A stretch of DNA of 64,000 nt. Source: Schizochytrium sp. CCTCC M209059 (lineage: Eukaryota; Sar; Bigyra; Thraustochytrida; Thraustochytriidae). Below the pieces are notes generated by a model that saw nothing but the letters and a program-made list of their open reading frames with translations, did not search any database and had not been told where the DNA came from. This document shows, piece after piece, positions 1 through 9,652 of this stretch. Every line of letters starts with the position of its first letter. Within the stretch, counting starts at the first letter, position 1. A program made the position numbers and the translations under genes. The stretch spans positions 1 through 64,000 of the forward strand of contig KN805448.1 of NCBI GenBank assembly GCA_000818945.1, in the 5' to 3' direction.

Positions 1-160
1 TCGGAATGAATGAATAAATGACTCGGAATGAATGAATAAATGACTCGGAATGAATGAATGAAAGAACACATGAAAGAACGAATAAATGAAAGAACGAATG
101 AATGAAAGAATGAATGAATGAATGATGAATGATTCGGAATGAAAGAACGAATGCGCGACG
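1..160. repeat. Degenerate GAATGAAT-type simple repeat with a 22-bp tandem unit
   Basis: The left edge consists of tandem AATG/AAAG-type units. A 22-bp unit beginning TCGGAATGAATG is repeated exactly at 1-22 and 23-44, then decays into GAATGAAT and GAAAGAAC variants up to about 160. It lies upstream of the NAA35 start, in what should be its 5' flank. No coding potential is visible. Such arrays are common in this window's intergenic DNA. Confidence 0.85.
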
Positions 161-304
161 AGGAGAGGCCGGGACGACGCCGGAGTCGCGGCCGCCGCGG
201 TGCAGACCGCCATTGACCGCGCCCGACCGCGCGCGCGACCCGCGGGCGAGCTCGGAGACGCGGGAGCGGACGGCGCGCGCGCGCGAACGGCGGCGGCGCG
301 GGCG

Positions 305-2629
305 ATGATGGAGGGCAAGATGGAGGGCGGCGAGGAGGGCGGCGAGGGCGAGCGCGGGCGCTGGCAGGACGCGACGGCGGAGGTGGGCGCCCTGTGCGAG
401 GCGCTCGGGCTGGGCGGCATGGTCATGCGGGAGGGGTTCACGCTGCAGGAGAGCATGAACGCGCTCGAGCTCATGTCCCCCAAGATGGACACCGGTATGA
501 ACGCAGACGCCTACGAGGACCTCGCGCACAGGCTCGCAAAGGGGAAGATCCGCGTGCCCGTGGAGAGTCTCGAGGAGCTTGACTGGGTCGCGGCACAAGT
601 GCTCATCAGGGAGCTTGCTTGGCACGACGGACACTTGCTGGCCGCATCGGTCTACGCATGCGCGCATCTCTGCCCTCAAACCCAGAGCCTGCTCAAGCCC
701 TTTGTCAGGGATCTCTTTAAGCGCTGGCAGGACCAGCAGCCCGACACCCCCGCCGCGAGCAAGTCCGAAAAGAAATCTGCCACCGCGAACACCGCCAAAG
801 ATGCAAGTCAACCCTTTGCTCTACTCGAGGATGACACCGACGAGGTTGTGCTCGCCTCGGTATCCTTCGTGCTGTTCACAAGCATCATTAAGTCTTGCGG
901 AGTCGCTAGGCTCTGCATCCGTCGCGGTGACATTTACGAGGAAGAAGATTGGTCTTCGCAGACATTTGGACTTCCTCTGGGCGAAAACACCGATGCACCG
1001 GGCACGTTGGAAATGATCAACTTCGCGCAGGACGTCTTGCGCGCCGCGCAGGCCTCGGGTCGCAAAGCATTTGCAGGCAAGTGTGAGCGTATTGCCCAGC
1101 ACTTGCTCTTTCGGTCTCTGTATCTGCAGGCCCTCCATGAAATGCTGCGGCCCAACATCGAGGGATGGTCGACGGCCGAGAAACTTTGGGCCCAAATGGC
1201 CGAACTGGTGCCCGTCGTCGGCCCCGCGAGCGTCTCCGACATCGAGCCGCAAGAACGATGGAAGGCGGCTTTCGATGCAGACATTCATCGCAAGCTTTTG
1301 GCGTCCGCTCCACCACGCGCCGGCCCTACGTGCGAGACAGCTCCAGCGCAGCTCGCTTTTGCCAACTTTATTGCAGACATGCAAACGGCGTGCGCGCTAC
1401 GCAACACGGACACCCTCTTTGCCATGTACAATGCGCTTATGCGATTCTCTCGTCGCACGCCGAGCATTGTCGTGCGATCTCTCGTTATGCTCATGCTCTA
1501 CTGCGAGAACGAGCTGGCCATGGGACGCATCGCTTACGAAGGATGGATCATGGACGATCTCCAGGCGTATGGCGTCCCCGTGCACCTCCGGGAAACCGAA
1601 GAGTGCAGGAACTATGCCAAGTTCGCTGTCAAGCATATGTACGACGTGCTTCGCATGCTGCTCGCGAACCGGGCGCGCCAGCGTCGCAATATTGCCAACC
1701 TGCTGCCGGACTGGGCCGCCATGCAGCAAGAGGCCGAGCTCTATGACCACATGGCCTTTGTCAAGGCCAACCCGGGCTTGCCTCGTCTTGAGGACATGAC
1801 CCGGGAACAGCTGCGCGAGAACATGCACTTTTACATGGGCAGCTGGGCCACGGAGTGGACGATCCGGTTGATGTTGCACCATCTGACTCTCGGCTTCGAG
1901 CTCGACCTCTACAACATCAACGAGTATGCGGCCGTGTTTTGGTATGGCCAGGATCTTATGGCGCGCTTTTTGGCAAACCGCGACGAGACCACCAAGTTCA
2001 ATATGGAGCTCCTCAACCGGCTCACACGATCGGCGGAAGACTCTTCGCTCCCTAAAAAGGCGCAACGTTCTGCCGCTGCCCGCTGCGTTGGTCTTCGCAA
2101 GCTCATCAGCGAGCAAAAGACCAACATTGCTCTCGTCAAAGAACGTCTCTGTGTTGAGGTGGAGCGACTTTGTCTTGATGGCCTCTTGCGCTTTGTCATT
2201 GGCCTTGCCAAGGCGGGCCGTTTCCCCCCGCCCCAGCTCGAATTTGGCTCGGACAAGATCCGCTACAATCATCGATTTACGCCCTATAGCTACTTGGCGA
2301 TGCCCCGTTTCCTCCCGTACGAGTCATTCACGCAAGTCACGAACATGGAAAATTACGAGACGAGGCAGCTGCTCGAGAACGCCGCACTCTTTCTCGAAAA
2401 GGCGCGGTCGCTCCTTGCTTCTGCGATGAAGGCGCCCAACATGACCGATGTGGAAAAGGCCTACTTCAAGGCGCTCTTCAAGGTGGTTATTTCCAATAAC
2501 GTCAACGTCACACGTGCGCTCGAGGGCGTCGACAAGCCTTTGCCCGAAGGCGCGCGCCCTCACGTCGAGGCGCAATTTCCATCAGCAAAGGACTCGTGCT
2601 TCTTTCCTGTTGTTGTCAGCAAGGAGTGA
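305..2629 (+). CDS. NAA35: NatC N-terminal acetyltransferase auxiliary subunit NAA35/Mak10
   Basis: Predicted 774-residue auxiliary subunit of NatC, which with NAA30 and NAA38 acetylates N-terminal Met-hydrophobic substrates at the ribosome. The family signature sits near the N-terminus: a segment reading SMNALELMSPKMDTGM, matching the Mak10 hallmark ELMDPKMDAGM, followed by the conserved VAAQVLIRELAWHDGH stretch. Length is close to the family norm (about 700-800). The open frame extends upstream to a GTG at 200, but the first in-frame ATG is at 305 (another at 308), followed by a Gly/Glu-rich leader, so 305 is chosen. It ends TGA at 2627-2629. It is intronless and convergent with the FHA/BRCT gene, with about 310 bp between. 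Identification is firm; the exact start among the two ATGs is not. Confidence 0.9.
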   Translation: MMEGKMEGGEEGGEGERGRWQDATAEVGALCEALGLGGMVMREGFTLQESMNALELMSPKMDTGMNADAYEDLAHRLAKGKIRVPVESLEELDWVAAQVLIRELAWHDGHLLAASVYACAHLCPQTQSLLKPFVRDLFKRWQDQQPDTPAASKSEKKSATANTAKDASQPFALLEDDTDEVVLASVSFVLFTSIIKSCGVARLCIRRGDIYEEEDWSSQTFGLPLGENTDAPGTLEMINFAQDVLRAAQASGRKAFAGKCERIAQHLLFRSLYLQALHEMLRPNIEGWSTAEKLWAQMAELVPVVGPASVSDIEPQERWKAAFDADIHRKLLASAPPRAGPTCETAPAQLAFANFIADMQTACALRNTDTLFAMYNALMRFSRRTPSIVVRSLVMLMLYCENELAMGRIAYEGWIMDDLQAYGVPVHLRETEECRNYAKFAVKHMYDVLRMLLANRARQRRNIANLLPDWAAMQQEAELYDHMAFVKANPGLPRLEDMTREQLRENMHFYMGSWATEWTIRLMLHHLTLGFELDLYNINEYAAVFWYGQDLMARFLANRDETTKFNMELLNRLTRSAEDSSLPKKAQRSAAARCVGLRKLISEQKTNIALVKERLCVEVERLCLDGLLRFVIGLAKAGRFPPPQLEFGSDKIRYNHRFTPYSYLAMPRFLPYESFTQVTNMENYETRQLLENAALFLEKARSLLASAMKAPNMTDVEKAYFKALFKVVISNNVNVTRALEGVDKPLPEGARPHVEAQFPSAKDSCFFPVVVSKE

Positions 2630-2940
2630 GGGCTAGACTCTGTCCATGGAGACGGGTCTTGAACTGGACTGATGGACGCCATCACTTCGACCACCACCAC
2701 CACCAGGGACAACAAGAACAACACCTTATCTAAGCTTTTCCCTTTCCTTATTATATTTTGGTTGGGGGGAAACAATAAAATCAAGTAAGCAGCTAGGTTT
2801 TGCTTTCCTTTCAATTGTCAGAGTCCGCATACTATACGACCATCATCATCATCAGCAGCAGCAGCAGCAGCATCATTATCATCATCATCAGCAGCAGCAG
2901 CAGCAGCAACAGCAACAGCATCAAGATGAACATCACATCA
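2630..2940. other. Convergent 3' intergenic region with CAT/CAG repeats
   Basis: Shared 3' region between NAA35 (+) and the FHA/BRCT gene (-). It contains an AATAAA-like poly(A) signal on the + strand near 2774 and a mixed CATCAT / CAGCAG trinucleotide array at about 2840-2940 that reaches the stop codon of the minus-strand gene. Apparent short reading frames here are repeat translations and are not annotated. Confidence 0.6.
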
Positions 2941-5900
2941 TCATGAATCAAACTCGTAGGCAACGAGGCCGCGAGTAAAGTACGAAAAGTCGCGGATAGG
3001 CACCTTGACGCCACTGAGCGGGCCAGACCGTTTCACTTTTTTGGGGTCTTCTTTGCCGCCCACAAGGGCAAAGTCCGCCTTGGCAGCGCTCGTCGTCGTC
3101 GTGCGCAGACCAATGTTCTTGAACATTGGCATCATTTCCTTAAAGTCCCGGGCCGCGTCCGCAGTCAAGAACATGATTTTGCCTGCGAGAAGAGGTTCGC
3201 TCCGGGCATCGCGTCTGGCAAGGGTCTGCTCAAGGTCGACGTTTTGCGCGAGCTTCTTGTTGAAGCCCCGCGGCGCATATTCTTCAGTGTTCTTTGCCGG
3301 GAAGCGGTTGGTCGCGCTGTCTTGGAGCCAACCGTAATTCACAATGCGAGGGCTCGCCCGACCACATAGCGCGAGGCACTCGAGAAGTTTGCGCGAGGTC
3401 GGGAACTTGGCATCTGCCTCACCCGTGCCTGCAACGAGGTGCGTCAGGCTCACTGCCGGGTCGTTCTCTGCAAAAGAGCCACCCATGGCCCCAATGCACT
3501 TGAGCGCCCGCTTGCGCTCTGCCTTGTCATCCATGTCGATTCCTGTGATTTGCACGCGAACATCCCCTGGTAGAATTGGCGCTGCACTTCGCGCTGCGGA
3601 GCCCTGTGCAGCCCGTTTGGCCGGCCGCGACGCTTCATCGCCAGTTTCGTCCCTGGCTGCCTCCGCAGCGCGCTTGACGCCACCGGCCTGTCGGCGCGTT
3701 TTGGTGGGCACGATCTTTTCAGACTTATTCGCCTTGGTCGTCGTCCTCGTGGCCTTTTGCTCGTGCGCAGGCGATTCTCCGTCGGAAGACTCCGTTTTTC
3801 GACGAGTGCTCCGCCGCACGCTATCCGACGTAGACGTCTTGGCTCGCTTCGCCGCAGTTTTCCTTTCCGCGGTCCTTGGAGCTGACTTGCGTGCACTACG
3901 CGTCGCGCGAGAAGTGTTGCCTTCCTCTTCTTCCTCTTCTTCTTCATCGTCGTCGTCGTCATCGGATTTCTCGCTCGGCTTCTTGCTTCCGGCTGTGGCT
4001 GCCTTGCGCGTGCTTCTGCGAGGGGTGGTATCCAGGGCCTTCCCGATTCGTTTGTCTGAACCCCGCGTCTTTCGTGGCGTCGCTACGGCATCCTCTGAAA
4101 CCTCAACTTGGCCGTTTCCCTTCACATCCTTGGCTCTACCCTTTGCGCCGTCGTTCGAGTCGAAATCCTCAAGATGTTGCCTCGATTCTGCATAGTGCTT
4201 TCCGAGGTATGTGATGAAGGCTTCTAAAAGTTTTGCGCGGACGCGTTTCCGTGAGATTAATTTGGAGGGAACACCATACTCCCGCGTCATCGTGTCCTTG
4301 ATCTCTTGGAGATCATCAATATCCATCAACCGCTGCACTTGGGATTCTGTCCAAAAGTACTGTCGAACGCGCTGCCTTCGCTCCTCAATTGTGGCCTTGC
4401 CCTTGGCGCTAAAATAATCCTCGCTATCTGCGATCGCTGTCTTTTCTAGGATGCTCTGAATGGCTGCTGCATCCATGTCCGAAACGTCTTGAGTACTGGG
4501 ACCCCAATCTTCTTCTTCGCCGCCGCCGCCACCGCCACCGCCACCAATATCTTCATCTTCGTCGCTGTCTTCAACTTGCAAGTGAGCGAGGTCCGGGCTC
4601 TGAGCCCCAGATTCGCGGTCTTCTCCGTCATCGTCTTTCTCCTCGCACAAGTCCTTCTTGTTGAGGACTTTATCGTCTTGGACATCCTCATCATTGTCAT
4701 CGCCCACACTGGCGTCACAATCTTGCGTCGCGACAAAAGCAACATCGTCCTCTTCGTTAGAGTCATCGTCGGGACCACTCTCGATGTCGTCGACCTCTGA
4801 CACGCGCTTCTCGTCCATTTGGTCGTTTGTATTCATCGCAACACCATCCTTGCTCTTGTCCGTGCTCTTTGTGTCATCGTTGGTTCCGCCGCTCTCCTTG
4901 CTGTCGTTCGGTGCGTTATTTGCGTTGTCCTCGACGTTGACCTTGGCTTGCTTGTCGTCTGTTGTTCTGTTGACAGCCTCTTTACTAATAGTGCTTTCTC
5001 CAGGACCATCGTTTTCAGCGCCCTCGACGCTGTTCTCGGTCCCGGCCTGTTTGTCATTTATTGCGTTGTTCGCAGCATCGTACTCGGCAGCGTTCGTGGC
5101 ACTTTCAGCTCTTTCTAAGCCCATAACAAGATTCGCTTTTCTCTTGGCTTGCTGCTGGTCATCTGGGTTTGCAACTGCATCAGCTGTGCTATTGCTTGAA
5201 GTGCCCGCTGAATCCTTGGCTTCTTCTTTGTCCAAATTGTCCGATGCAAGACCTTCATTCTTGGCCATTTCCGTGCTGGCGTCTTGCTTATCGTTGGTAT
5301 TGCCTTCCACATCATTCTTTCTTTCACAAGCGTCGTTCCCTGTCGATTTATCTGACTCGCTGACACCTTTGACACTTTCACTTGTATCAGTGCTCTTCAC
5401 CAGAGGGTTGCCCCCTTCTTCCTCGTTGGTCTTGCTAGCATCCATCGCTCTTGCATCGTCATCGCCATCACCATCTGCACGGTCAGCTGCATCTTTGTCC
5501 GTTTCTGGCGCCGGTTGCGTGGACTCAGACTTTGCAACGTCGGATCCAACTTTGTCCGCGTCACCGGCAGGCTGAGCAGTTGTTGTCTCAGACGTTGCGG
5601 GTTGCTGTTCGCTTTCGGAAGCCGTCGAAACGTCGTCTGGAACAATCGTGTCTGGGATTTCTTCAGGCGTATCAGAAACCTTTTCTGCCTCATCCTTGTC
5701 CTCGCTTGGTTGGTCCTCCTTGTCGTGATGGGCATTCTTTTCCTCGTCGTCATTTGCAGATTCTTCATCGGAATCATCCATGGCAACTCCCATGAGGTTT
5801 TCGGACCCATCGCTCCAGCCATCACCTGGATCATCGCCAAGTATGCTCGGCAGACCCGTAGAAAGAAGCGACTCGCGCGTCTTAAGCTTTGTACCCGCTC

Positions 5901-6648
5901 GTACTGTTTCTGTCCCGGCAACGACGCGCTCTGTGGCTGGTACAGCCGCCGGCGTGGTGGTCTCGGTGGCGTGAAATGGGGGCGGGGTGGGTGTGATCGC
6001 TAGACGCTGTCGCTCCGTGGGCGGAAAACGTGTTGCAGGGGTAGTGGGCGTCATGACGGGGGTCGCAGGCACGCCAGTGCTCTCATCCTCGAGGACCTGC
6101 GTCGCGGGGAGTTCTGGAGACTGGAACTGCACTGATCGGGATGGATTGCGGGCTGCTGGGGTTGATCCCGCCACGCTGGCGTTCGATCCGTCATGAGATT
6201 CGTCGCAAACTTGTGTGGGTGGGAAGTCTGACGATGCCGACGAAGAAATCTTAGCTTCGGGCAAGTTGGCAATCTTCACGTCTGCGCGAATCTTGCTCTT
6301 GGCGAGGAGGTTACAAACCAGTTTATCTCCGATCGAAAAACTATCTCCGGCCTGGAGCATTTCATTTTTCAACAGCGGGATCGGTTTGCCATCAGCAAAA
6401 TGAGCTGGAGAAGCGCTATTCTCCACATTAAGAAGAAAGCTTCCGCCTTGAATCACATAAACGCCGAGTCGAAGTTCTTTGGCGTCGACCTCATTAAAAA
6501 GTGACACAACAACCGCAGGTTCTCCGTTACTTGTTGAAGCGGCCATTTGCGTGTAAGAGCCCAGCAAGACGGCCTCTTGTCTATGTTGCGTGCCATCAGC
6601 CCTCTTCTCTGTAAAGACCGCCATCCCGCTGGCTTCTGAAGGATCCAT
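2941..6648 (-). CDS. FHA-like and tandem BRCT domain protein (MDC1-like DNA-damage adaptor candidate)
   Basis: Predicted 1235 residues. Residues about 25-112 look like a divergent FHA domain (ends LQAGDSFSIG, as in the FHA C-terminal half), although the usual SxxH motif is not obvious. Residues about 115-780 are low-complexity, very rich in Asp/Glu/Ser/Thr/Lys, with TQ and SQ sites and a nine-Gly run. A more ordered helical block follows at about 790-900, then a basic Arg/Lys/Ser tail. The C-terminus (about 1027-1235) reads like two BRCT repeats (ALKCIGAMGGSF... then a second unit starting LAGKIMFLTADAA). FHA plus C-terminal BRCT pair with a long SQ/TQ linker is the architecture of MDC1-type adaptors that bind phospho-proteins at DNA breaks; NBS1-like or topoisomerase-binding adaptors are alternatives. 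The start is the ATG at 6648, because the codon opening the frame at 6657 is GTG. Confidence 0.65.
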   Translation of the reverse strand: MDPSEASGMAVFTEKRADGTQHRQEAVLLGSYTQMAASTSNGEPAVVVSLFNEVDAKELRLGVYVIQGGSFLLNVENSASPAHFADGKPIPLLKNEMLQAGDSFSIGDKLVCNLLAKSKIRADVKIANLPEAKISSSASSDFPPTQVCDESHDGSNASVAGSTPAARNPSRSVQFQSPELPATQVLEDESTGVPATPVMTPTTPATRFPPTERQRLAITPTPPPFHATETTTPAAVPATERVVAGTETVRAGTKLKTRESLLSTGLPSILGDDPGDGWSDGSENLMGVAMDDSDEESANDDEEKNAHHDKEDQPSEDKDEAEKVSDTPEEIPDTIVPDDVSTASESEQQPATSETTTAQPAGDADKVGSDVAKSESTQPAPETDKDAADRADGDGDDDARAMDASKTNEEEGGNPLVKSTDTSESVKGVSESDKSTGNDACERKNDVEGNTNDKQDASTEMAKNEGLASDNLDKEEAKDSAGTSSNSTADAVANPDDQQQAKRKANLVMGLERAESATNAAEYDAANNAINDKQAGTENSVEGAENDGPGESTISKEAVNRTTDDKQAKVNVEDNANNAPNDSKESGGTNDDTKSTDKSKDGVAMNTNDQMDEKRVSEVDDIESGPDDDSNEEDDVAFVATQDCDASVGDDNDEDVQDDKVLNKKDLCEEKDDDGEDRESGAQSPDLAHLQVEDSDEDEDIGGGGGGGGGEEEDWGPSTQDVSDMDAAAIQSILEKTAIADSEDYFSAKGKATIEERRQRVRQYFWTESQVQRLMDIDDLQEIKDTMTREYGVPSKLISRKRVRAKLLEAFITYLGKHYAESRQHLEDFDSNDGAKGRAKDVKGNGQVEVSEDAVATPRKTRGSDKRIGKALDTTPRRSTRKAATAGSKKPSEKSDDDDDDEEEEEEEEGNTSRATRSARKSAPRTAERKTAAKRAKTSTSDSVRRSTRRKTESSDGESPAHEQKATRTTTKANKSEKIVPTKTRRQAGGVKRAAEAARDETGDEASRPAKRAAQGSAARSAAPILPGDVRVQITGIDMDDKAERKRALKCIGAMGGSFAENDPAVSLTHLVAGTGEADAKFPTSRKLLECLALCGRASPRIVNYGWLQDSATNRFPAKNTEEYAPRGFNKKLAQNVDLEQTLARRDARSEPLLAGKIMFLTADAARDFKEMMPMFKNIGLRTTTTSAAKADFALVGGKEDPKKVKRSGPLSGVKVPIRDFSYFTRGLVAYEFDS

Positions 6649-7507
6649 CTTCGACACCAGGATTTGGTTCTATAATTTGACCTTTTGTCAGATATCTTGT
6701 TCTCCTTTGTTGTCGTTGCTGTCGTCGTTGCTGTTGTTGTTGCCGCTGTTCTCGAAGTAGCGAGTGGGTATCGAGGGATCCCGCGGGGCGTCTTCGCCAC
6801 GCTTGGCCGCTGCTTTCACGCCGCCGGTCAACCGGCCGACCGACTGAACGTCCGTCCGTCTCCGACACGCAGCCAGTCGGCCCGCAAACCCGAGGCCGAC
6901 CCGACCCAACCCGTTTGCAACGCAGCGCAACGCAGCGAGCGCAGCGCAACACAACGCAACGCAACGCAGCGCGGCCGCGAAGGCGCTGGGCTTGAGGGTT
7001 TGCCTGGTAAGGTGGTAGTACCCGTAGTACGTAGTAGCCTATAGTAAGCAAGGAGAGCGCGGAAGTTTGAATTTGAATTTGAATTTGAATTTGAATTTGA
7101 AGATTTGAATTTGAATTTGAAGATTTGAATTTGAATTTGAATTTTTTGGCGCAAGTCCAAGTGTGTTGCACGGGATTTGACTGTGAAGCGCCGTCGTTCG
7201 ATTGATTCTTCACTTTCCTGAATGGGTTTTTCCTCGTTTGGGGCTGTGCGTGCCGCCGCGACGAGACAATGGAGGAGAGAGAGGGAGAGCGAGGAGGGAG
7301 ACACGCGCGCATCGCTGGCAGCCAGGAAACGGCGCGAGGTCTCGGGCCCGCGCGGCGCACGACCCGAGTCCGTCGCGGCGCAGACCGCGCGCGCGCGCCC
7401 CCGCCCCCGCCTCGCCCGCCCCGTTCGGGCCCCGCGCGGCGGAGTCCTGCGTGCGGACCAGAGGGGCGCGGAACTTGGAGGGGAAAACCAAGGGACGTCA
7501 GTCAGAC
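6649..7507. promoter_or_regulatory. Divergent intergenic region between FHA/BRCT gene and BDP1
   Basis: About 860 bp shared 5' region of two divergent genes, so it should hold both promoters. It contains a CGCAA/CGCAG-type array at about 6917-6975 and the TTTGAA array described separately. The half next to BDP1 is GC-rich and open in several frames, but that openness reflects base composition. No TATA box is obvious. Confidence 0.5.
7066..7146. repeat. (TTTGAA)n hexanucleotide array
   Basis: A hexanucleotide TTTGAA array of about 80 bp, interrupted twice by an 8-bp GATTTGAA variant at regular spacing. It lies in the divergent promoter region upstream of BDP1 and is strikingly AT-rich compared with its GC-rich surroundings. 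Confidence 0.9.
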
Positions 7508-9208
7508 ATGGCGGGCACCGCGGGCCTGCCGCCGACGCTGCCGTCCTCGAGACGCGGGGCGCGGTCGAGGGCGGCGCGAGGGGGAGGACCGGCGAAAAGG
7601 CCACGCCCGCGTCCGCGCGCCGCGGCGGCTCCGCAGCCGTCCAAGGTGGCGAGGTCCGAGCCTCCAGAGGGGAGGACCCCAGTCCCCGCGACGACCACTA
7701 CTGCGCCTGAGACTGCGACAACACCAGCGACAACGACAACGCCAACAGCAGTAGCAGCGGCAGCAGCAACAGCAGCAGCAGCTACAACAACAACAGATAC
7801 AGCACCGGAGACAGCTTCTGAAGAAAATTCTTCGCCGACGACTTCGAGCTTGCCGGCTGCACCCACGACTCTTTCAGAAGATGGAACCGCAGAGAGCACA
7901 GCACCCCCGATTCTGACTGCGACGATATCGTCTGTATCTGCCCCAGCAGTGTCTGAAGGGGTCCAAGATAACCGACAAGGCCAAGACGAACATGCACAAG
8001 GCGAGCGCGCGGGGTCCGGCAGTACCTCTGAAATTCCTTCTCCGCCGCCAGCTGCAGAACCACAAACGCGTGCTGGGCACGAGCTCAGATCGCGGCTTTC
8101 GCGCCGATTGAGCAACAGCAGTGCCCGCACCGCATCAACTGCAGGTCATCCACATCCGCATCCGCATCCGCATCCGCATCCGCAACCACATCCGCACTCT
8201 CATTCGCAACGTCTGTCCAATCTATCTTCATTTACAGGAAATGGTGGAGCAGGAACAGGAGGAGCAGGAACAGGAGCAGGAGCAGAGGCAGTGCCCGCTT
8301 CGAGCGTGTCCGTTGTCGAGACTAGCAGCGAGCCAGCTGACCCAAATGACTTGAGCAAGCTGCCCATGAAAGCATTCCTCCGTAACAGACCCAAGGGAGT
8401 CCCAGCCCCGAGTGGCGTGCGGAGGCGGGAATTGCAGCGTGCCAAGCGGGCTGAAATGAAGCGACTCCGTGCAATGGGAATCGATCCTCAAGAGGCGGAA
8501 CGCAAGATTAAAGAAGATGCCGAGAGAGCGAAAGCGGAAGCCGAGCGCGAGGCGGCCAAGCCCCGCGCCCCCAAGGCCACAATCAAGAATGGCAAGCTCG
8601 TCCTCGATGAAGAAAGTATCGTGTGGCGGCCCAAAGTGCAAGAGGTCGATGAGCTTGCCGTTCAGGATGACGAGGGCCATCGCATTACGTCACAGTCCTA
8701 CTCGAAGCGCCAGGGTGGACCTCGCTGGACCGAGGAGGAAACGCGCATCTTTTACATGGCCCTGCGACAATGCGGCCAGGATTTTTCCATGATCGCGGCG
8801 TTTTTCCCCAAACGTACGCGGAAGCAGATTGCCAAAAAGTACAAGCGCGAGGAGCGGCAGCGACCTGATCTGGTTGAACGTGCTCTGGACCGCAGCATTG
8901 CTCTCCCTCTTGAGATGGAGGCGCTCGAGCCCAATTTGCTCAAAGACGTGCAGCAGTTCGAGGCCCAGTTGGAGAAACGCGGCATGGAACCCGCTGCCAC
9001 GCTCGAGGACGCCATCAAGAACGTTAATTTCGCTGCTGATGCTGCTGAGGACGGCGCAGAGGAAGAAGGGAAGAATGCAACCTCCTTCGAGGCTGACGGG
9101 AACGGTGGCCGGAATGAAGACAATGATGAAGACGAGGACGAGGACGAGGACGAGGACGAAGAAGACGAAGATGATGATGGGAACGACGATCTCGACTCCG
9201 CGCTCTAG
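7508..9208 (+). CDS. BDP1: TFIIIB subunit B'' (BDP1), SANT/Myb domain
   Basis: Predicted 566 residues. The diagnostic part is a SANT domain at about residues 400-455 (PRWTEEETRIFYMALRQCG, then FSMIAAFFPKRTRKQIAKKY), which matches the extended SANT of BDP1, the TFIIIB component that with TBP and BRF1 recruits RNA polymerase III. The segment just before it (KLVLDEESIVW) also resembles the BDP1 N-linker. The first 300 residues are Pro/Ala/Thr/Glu-rich disorder, including a His-Pro dipeptide run encoded by a CATCCG repeat near 8150-8190; the C-terminus is an Asp/Glu tract. Length is like yeast BDP1 (594) and far shorter than human. The ATG at 7508 is the first good Met; the frame upstream opens at TTG (7202). 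It is intronless. Confidence 0.87.
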   Translation: MAGTAGLPPTLPSSRRGARSRAARGGGPAKRPRPRPRAAAAPQPSKVARSEPPEGRTPVPATTTTAPETATTPATTTTPTAVAAAAATAAAATTTTDTAPETASEENSSPTTSSLPAAPTTLSEDGTAESTAPPILTATISSVSAPAVSEGVQDNRQGQDEHAQGERAGSGSTSEIPSPPPAAEPQTRAGHELRSRLSRRLSNSSARTASTAGHPHPHPHPHPHPQPHPHSHSQRLSNLSSFTGNGGAGTGGAGTGAGAEAVPASSVSVVETSSEPADPNDLSKLPMKAFLRNRPKGVPAPSGVRRRELQRAKRAEMKRLRAMGIDPQEAERKIKEDAERAKAEAEREAAKPRAPKATIKNGKLVLDEESIVWRPKVQEVDELAVQDDEGHRITSQSYSKRQGGPRWTEEETRIFYMALRQCGQDFSMIAAFFPKRTRKQIAKKYKREERQRPDLVERALDRSIALPLEMEALEPNLLKDVQQFEAQLEKRGMEPAATLEDAIKNVNFAADAAEDGAEEEGKNATSFEADGNGGRNEDNDEDEDEDEDEDEEDEDDDGNDDLDSAL

Positions 9209-9474
9209 ACGAATTGTCCGTCCCTCTATTCTATTCGCCCCGGCGAGTCGTCCGCGAAGGGCTTTTGCGGCAGGGTGGACCGCTGTCAAAGACCTTTTCC
9301 GCCTGACTAGCCTAGCCTAGCCTAGCCTAGCCTAGCCTAGCCTAGCCTAGCCTAGCCTAGCTTATTCGTATGCTCATAACGAACGTGAAGCTGGTGATCG
9401 ATCTTGTCATAACCAGGCTCAGACCCAATTCCCTGCTCTCTTCACTCACCCAGGTTCCTGCCCGAGCCTTGCCG

Positions 9475-9508
<34 letters not shown>

Positions 9509-9652
9509 CCCTGCTCCTGCTCCTCATGCTGCCGCACAGCACCAGAAAGTAGGTGGTCCCAGCCGCAAAGACGCAGAGCGCCCTGCAGTAAGAAGTACAG
9601 TATAACTTGCTGCTGCTGCTGCCGCTGCTGCCGCTGCTGCTGCTGCTGCGCA
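9209..9652. other. BDP1-AFG1 intergenic region, repeat-rich
   Basis: It holds the 3' flank of BDP1, the CTAGC array at 9307-9361, a CTGCTC-type array at about 9476-9522 and a CTG array at about 9607-9650. A possible first exon of the downstream AFG1-like gene may lie here (see that entry), with ATGs at 9370 and 9526 and a donor-like GTAGGT at 9549. Confidence 0.5.
9307..9361. repeat. (CTAGC)11 pentanucleotide array
   Basis: A perfect pentanucleotide array, about eleven CTAGC units without interruption. It sits about 100 bp downstream of the BDP1 stop codon. It is not a canonical telomeric motif. Confidence 0.95.

Noticed and set aside
9307..9361. CTAGC array as a telomere or telomere relic
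   Set aside because: The unit is not a known telomeric repeat (TTAGGG, TTTAGGG and similar) and it lies between two ordinary genes.
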